64,000 nucleotides of DNA from Latrodectus hesperus. Taxonomy: Eukaryota; Arthropoda; Arachnida; Araneae; Theridiidae. Shown piece by piece: positions 57,901 through 64,000 of the stretch. Positions within the stretch are counted from its first letter, which is position 1. Every line of letters begins with the position of its first letter. Where the stretch lies: NCBI GenBank assembly GCA_037975125.1, contig CM075853.1:33496613-33560612 (forward strand). Reading direction: 5' to 3'. The notes beneath the pieces are model-generated. The model made no database searches. It was not told where the DNA came from and saw only the letters and a program-made list of their open reading frames with translations. A program made the translations under genes and the position numbers.

Positions 57901-60900
57901 TTTTACATTTAACATTTATTGCTGTAAGGGCTTGACTTTAACTATTTTTCTTTGGTATTTTTACCATAAATAAATCATTGTTTCCTTTTACTTTGTAAAA
58001 AAGCTTAGAAATTGTTTGAAAGCTGAAAGCTTTTAATGGCCTTGAAGATAGCTTTTTACCACCTAGTGAGATTTGAAGGAAGTAGGATAAAATAATAGAA
58101 GTAGAGAAAATAATTAATAGTAGTATAATAAATGGTTTCAATAAATCTGATATAAGATAAAATATATTTTTTACCGTGAATTTGTCTTATAAAGGTAATA
58201 CATTTACTTATCTGAAAGTTAAATCAAAAATAAACAATGTTTTTTTTAAGTTTACAATTTTTTCATTGAATACAACAAAAAAATTTTTATTTATATTATT
58301 CAGAATAATATATTATAGTCATTCAGATGTAAATTAACTCTCGTCATTTACCACAGAAATTAAATTAATATACTTTTTTCACTTGTACTAAATTTAAATA
58401 ATAATAAAATTTCATGAAATCATCTTGTTTGTAATTATGAATTACTTATCACATTTTATAACATATTAAGTATTGCTATTCAAATGATTTTATAGTTATA
58501 TAGTTACAAAAATTAAAAACTACAGAAATAATAATAAGCATATTCGGAAATTTGCAGCACACGAAACTTTATATTATCTTACATTCTGTTTACTTACTAG
58601 ATTTCAACTTTAGTCAAAGCATTTTAAATTCTTAATTTCGACATTCTTAAATGTATACTAAGTAATCTGAAGTTCAGAAAAAAATTAAAAAAAATCTGAT
58701 TTTACTTTAATATTTTTTAAACACAAAATACATTCTGAAATTAAATTTTTCCTCTTATTCTTACTGTTCTATTAAATGAAGTTGAAATTACTGTTTCATA
58801 GTTATAATTTACTTTTAGTCAGATATAGTTTAATTACACAGCAATTTTAATATTAAGAGTGCAGTTCTTAACTTCAGTAAATTTCACAATTTTGTTATAG
58901 TTTAACTTATTCTTCATAGTAATGCTGATTTTGATTAAAATTTTTAATCAAAGATTTTAATAAAAATGCTTATTTAGAATTATTAACGCTGTAACCATAA
59001 CAAACATTTTTTCATCATATATTGTGTTCAAAATTTCAAAGTATTATTTTATTCCGATAGGATACATTAAACACTGAAATTTTTTTAATAAATAAATAAA
59101 CTAAAATATAAATTTTTGCTATTTTTATGCTATTAAATTTAATAACTTAAATAAAAACTCCTCACTAATTCTAATGAAGAATCCCCAAATTTTTTTTTAT
59201 ATTTGTTGCAGTTGATAGTATCAAAAAATCACACCTTTATTTGTAAAAAAAAATCTACTTAAAACATTTTGGTAAAGAACTTCTAAATTTTATATAACTC
59301 TTATAAAATAATAAACATCTAATTTATAATTACTTGTTAGTAGTTCCAAGTCTTTTCAAGGAAATTTAAAATTAAAAAATTTAATTTACCTTTACTCCTA
59401 TTTCACAATACATCAGTTACATTCTGATGCATTATTTGTGGAAATAATGCTTACATTAACAAATTTGGTTTTATTATTTTCCTATTTATTAAATATCAGT
59501 CTTAAATATATCATAATATAAAAATATACTTTTATTATAATTAAAAATAAAACATTCCTTGAATTTCTTCATTTGAATTTAACGATTTATTTATTGATGT
59601 TTCTCTTAATATACATTTTGATCTTTTATTTTCTTGAATATAGTTCGCTGTTTAATGTGGATATAAAATTTTGAGAACATATAAATATCGACTACATCAA
59701 CATATTTTATGGTGAATCAATTTTTACTTTAAGTCAATAGCATATCCGAAAGTTGTAAATTCTCAAGTTATATGACCAATTTATTTTCCTATTATTATGA
59801 AACTTTCTTTGTTACACAAATGAAGTCTGCTTTCAGACATATTAAAGATTTAATTTAATTTAATTTCCAAAATTTTGAATAACAAATTAAATTCTGACAT
59901 AGTTATATCTATATTTGATATTTGCATTAAATTTCGTAAACTTAATTTAACAAGTACACAGTTCTGCTTTAAAAAATGAATTAAAAAAGTTGCATTAGTC
60001 AAACTAAATATAAAACATTGTGTTGGCACTCGACTTTTTAAATACTATTAGTTTTTATTTTGCAATTATTTTCGCTTCGTTATTTTTGATACTATTTCAT
60101 TAATATATTTTTATTTAGAAATAAGTTTTATATGTATGACAATATGAATATTATTCATACTTTTCTGAGTATTCTATATCTAGTTACTTTGAAAATGCTG
60201 GTTAGTATACATAATATATACAATTCAAAAACTCATAATGATAAGATAATTTCTATGTTGTAAAAAAGGCAATCAACTTTTACACAATTTCAAAAACATT
60301 ATTATCATAAAATAGATACTATTACCAACACTGACTATGTTCACTATGTATCTTTCATAAGCAATCTGTTTACCTGTTGCAATAATTTAAAATATTAATT
60401 GCTATAATTGCAGCAATACTAATATCAACAATTTACTTTAAATATGATTTGAACGAGAGTAGCTTATGAGTATATTTAGTTAAAAGAATAAAACAAGTTT
60501 TAAGAATATAGATTAATTTGCAGTCTTCTTAGATAAGTGAAAAAAATAAAATGTAATATAAAGACGCCAGCATTTATTTATATGCAATGTAGTTTAAAAC
60601 AAAAGAACCATTGCATTTCAAATGAATGGAAACATATCTCGATATCGCAATTTCAAGAAAATTTTACCTTGGTGAAACTTAGCAAGAAATATAATGAACA
60701 GTTTTCAAATGATTTATAAAAAACGCTTTGAAATGTCTGTTTAAAGTCTAATTTGATTCCCTACTAAAATTGTATATAAAATAAAAGTAGGGATCATAAT
60801 ATATAAACTGAGATAAATTGATAGGATTCACTCTTTCTCCTCATAGGTCTAATTATGTCAAAGAAGATAATTTAAGTGTATTCCTAATGTTTTTTTTCAT

Positions 60901-62042
60901 ATATCGAGAATATTCATACATACGTTCAGAGCCTTCAAATTTTTAGGACATTCTATACCTTATAAAATAGATCCATATATTTCTGAGAATATGGTCTTAG
61001 TACGAATTTAACCTTTTGGCTAGTAAGGTCATGCTGCATATATGATTTCTGTAGGAAATCTGACGATGTGGAAGCTATCACGGCTAACAATATTTCATCA
61101 TTTACAATTTGTAAATATTACTTTAGATATATCATAATTATTTATGAAATTTATTTCCTTACAATAAGACTTTTTTAGTTATTAAATTATTTGAAACTAC
61201 CACGTTAGAATATAGACCAATCGGTGTTAAATATAACTTAACAATTCACGCACTGGCTGAAAAAAAGGTGTCATTTCTTACAATTTTTTTTGCAGTGCTG
61301 AAATATAAAAAGACCAGCAGACGATCATGGGTAAAAACAAAAACATAACTTAATAAACAATTGAATAATTTTTTATTAAGTTTTCAGAAACACCTTGCCA
61401 AAAGTAGAAAATAATAGAACAAACCTTCGATCATGAACTTTCAAAAAAATAATATTTATCTAATATTTTCGTTATGACAAGTAAATAAGTATTAAAAAAA
61501 GCATAAGTTTCATAGTATGAAATATATTACAATTACTTAAATCGTAATCAATGGTATCTGAATATATTATACTTTTTATTGTTTATCAACTTAAACATAT
61601 TAATTTCCTGAATATAATCGAATTTTTATGATGGTGAGATTTAAGCATTTGAATGTATAAATCATCATAATTCTATGAAATCTATCTTAAAATCAGTAAT
61701 AACATGCAGAAGTAATAAACATAAGCAAATTCTAAAAAAGCATGTACATGGAATTTTGTCTGAAATTTTTATTTAACAAATGACATTCCTGTTCAATAAA
61801 AATTGCTTCAAATCGATCCTAAAAATCTAATGGATCTGATTTATTTCAATGTTATTACCTATTTTGGTTTATTTCTATTCTTCCTTAACAAAAATTACAT
61901 TTTTAATCAGTAATATGCTTTTGAATTTACAATTTAAACAGTCTGCTTTTCATTTGGTATATTCAGGTACATTTGGTTCAACATTTTTCATTTGGTGATT
62001 TTCCAAATCCAATCTACACAATGGAGGAAATACTTTGGTTAA

Positions 62043-62046
<4 letters not shown>
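54952..62046. other. AT-rich DNA, no gene seen
   Basis: A 25-bp unit is duplicated exactly at 56666-56715. Short open frames (56073-56255, 56284-56565 and 57938-58141 on the minus strand; 60537-60719 on the plus strand) are AT-driven, with no domain or motif. No mobile element recognised in about 7 kb, the longest such stretch in the window. Confidence 0.6.
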
Positions 62047-62128
<82 letters not shown>

Positions 62129-62148
62129 GTATGTATGTATGTATGTAT
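62047..62148. repeat. (AT)n followed by (ATGT)n microsatellite
   Basis: About 76 bp of AT repeat leading into about five ATGT units. Confidence 0.96.
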
Positions 62149-64000
62149 TTAATACATATTTGTGTTGCATGCACCACCAAGATGTAATTCATGTGAATGT
62201 TTTAAGCATTATTTACATATGTGTTTAAAAAAGTGAAAAAAATATTGACATATTTGTTTTTGTCATAATTTTTCTGAAACAAAATATGTGCTTCAAAAGA
62301 TATTTATAGTTGCAATATAAAGTCATTATTATAATTTTCTTCATTTTTCTAAAATAATTTTGAACTAATATTATATATCATTAAAATTTTTTCATAAATA
62401 AATCGAGTAAAATACATTTCATAATTTAGTGTCCTTTAAAGTAATGAAATCTTTTCTTAGCTAAAGTGTATAGAATAAATTCATAAAATAAACACACATA
62501 CATGACAGATAGTAAATGTGAAATAAATTTTAATTGGAAAATTCTTATGCATTTTTTAACAAAAACTATGTTCTGAGTTTATAAAAATTGTTGAAAATAA
62601 TAAACAAATTTATAACACATAATTTTTGATATAGCCTCTCAATAAGTGCCAATCAAAAATTTCTTAAGTTATTAAAAATGAATTATAAACTTAATTAATT
62701 TTTAATTACATAACACCTTAATTAATTTATGTTATTACAATATGTAATTAGCAACACGGTGTCTTGATATGTTATACAGTTCAGTATTTTCTACAGGAAA
62801 ACTGTTTTAAACATATTCTTTATTTTTAACTCACAAACAGGATAATTCTTAAACTATTGACATTTATGTGAAAAATTGAAACGCTTTGAATGTATTCTCA
62901 CTTCACTTCAACTTAAGAAATTTTACTCGTAAGTAAGGACAATATACAATTTTAGAAATGCAGTTGTTTTGTGGCAAACTTAATTTACAATTAAAAGAAG
63001 GAGAAAATGAATTCTGTTTGAAGATTTTCCCTCTACCTTATCATAAAAGATTTTCCCAAGATACAAAGAAACACGGAACATAGCAATTGCAAATACAAAG
63101 CATCTATAATTTATAACTTAATATCCGTATCTTTATCTGAAAGAGAATAGAGTAAATAATTTAAATACAAATTTCGTAAAACAAAAGTACTTCGATTTTG
63201 CTACAAGTTGATTGAAACTTTGGAGGAAAAAATGAGTATGTACACAAATAAGAGACGCACAATAGGAATTTTTCATTTATTTTTATATTTTAAAGTGAAA
63301 GAAAATTTCAAATTTATTCAAATATGCCCACATAATAAAGAAATTCTTGAAAGTTTCTGTATTATACTAACATTTCCCAAATTCATATTTTAATGATTTA
63401 CATCAAAATACTTAAAATGAGTAATTCTAAAACTTCTATTTTTTAAAACATATCCTAAAATTTAATTATGAAACTTTTACACATACTGAAGAATTTCCTT
63501 AAGAAACAGTTAAAGTAATTATTTGGATCCAAATTAATGAATATTTAATCATCCAATTTGTGAAAAAATATTCAATCATTAAACTTTAATTAAAATTTTT
63601 AAAACCAAGAGAATCAGGAATACACACGGTCATATTGCGAATCATGATTATTACACTATATAAATATTGAGGCATATGAATATATAGTTGAAGTAAATAA
63701 ATATTAAATATTATCAGATATTTTACTAATATTTTTAGAAACAAATATAATTATAGTTGGCTAAATTATTTTAAATTTCTGATATTTTAAAATTAAAGGA
63801 AGTTTGTAAGGCACGAATTAATTCGGAATTTAATTTAAAAATATTCATTGAACCTAAAATGTTTTGTTTTTTCTATGAAACTGCTTAAATTTTAGATTAA
63901 AGGAAAGGAGTGATGTATGAAATATTTCCATATTTTTTTTATTTCTCTGAAAATATTTGCCATTAGATAAATTTATGTAATTTGCATATGGAAAAGTTCT
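62149..64000. other. AT-rich DNA, no gene seen
   Basis: The 61-residue frame at 63208-63393 begins MIETLEEKMSMYTNKRRT and looks slightly more protein-like than its neighbours, but it has no recognisable motif or splice context. Nothing else recognised. Confidence 0.55.

Noticed and set aside
57938..58141. Minus-strand 67-residue frame with a hydrophobic N-terminus resembling a signal peptide
   Set aside because: Hydrophobic stretches arise readily from AT-rich DNA; there is no domain, no cysteine pattern and no supporting exon.

Overview
The window looks like gene-poor, very AT-rich nuclear DNA of an animal, most probably an arthropod and perhaps a spider or other arachnid. That placement is an inference from the mix of elements: an irritans-type mariner, another Tc1/mariner element, hAT remnants, Helitrons, an RNase H-bearing LINE and several tRNA-derived SINEs. 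There are long (TA)n arrays every few kilobases, no bacterial-type operons, no convincing intact host gene and no multi-exon structure. Nearly all open frames are chance AT-rich ORFs or translated microsatellite.

Layout. 1-11.4 kb: AT-rich DNA with two (TA)n arrays and one tRNA-derived SINE (7.56-7.77 kb). 11.42-12.52 kb: a Tc1/mariner-superfamily element with terminal inverted repeats, TA target duplications and a broken transposase. 14.4 kb: a perfect 31-bp hairpin. 16.80-18.70 kb: a tandem duplication of about 947 bp whose right breakpoint lies inside a minus-strand SINE. 19.1 kb: a weaker SINE. 20.6-20.8 kb: a long imperfect inverted repeat with a direct repeat on either side of its right arm. 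26.9 and 32.5 kb: two copies of an unnamed dispersed repeat. 30.6-30.9 kb: a fuller copy of the 18.5-kb SINE family, followed by two perfect hairpins.

35.6-40.7 kb is the richest part. A U6 snRNA pseudogene is joined at its 3' end to a 5'-truncated, decayed non-LTR retrotransposon with reverse transcriptase (YADD) and RNase H remnants. Inside the LINE are three head-to-tail 123-bp units, and the joined element lies in DNA of higher GC. 45.3-46.2 kb: a minus-strand mariner with an in-frame internal deletion that removes two of the three catalytic aspartates. 47.3-47.9 kb: a tRNA-derived SINE and a hAT dimerisation-domain relic. 48.1-51.3 kb: two head-to-tail Helitron copies between (TA)n arrays; the second keeps a PIF1-like helicase end with one in-frame stop. 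54.33-54.94 kb: a non-autonomous hAT element with 8-bp target duplications. The rest to 64 kb is AT-rich DNA in which I see no gene.

I found no coherent new biological system. The features most worth following up are the U6-LINE chimera, the 123-bp array inside the LINE, the Helitron pair bounded by (TA)n, and the group of hairpins that may record template-switch mutations.
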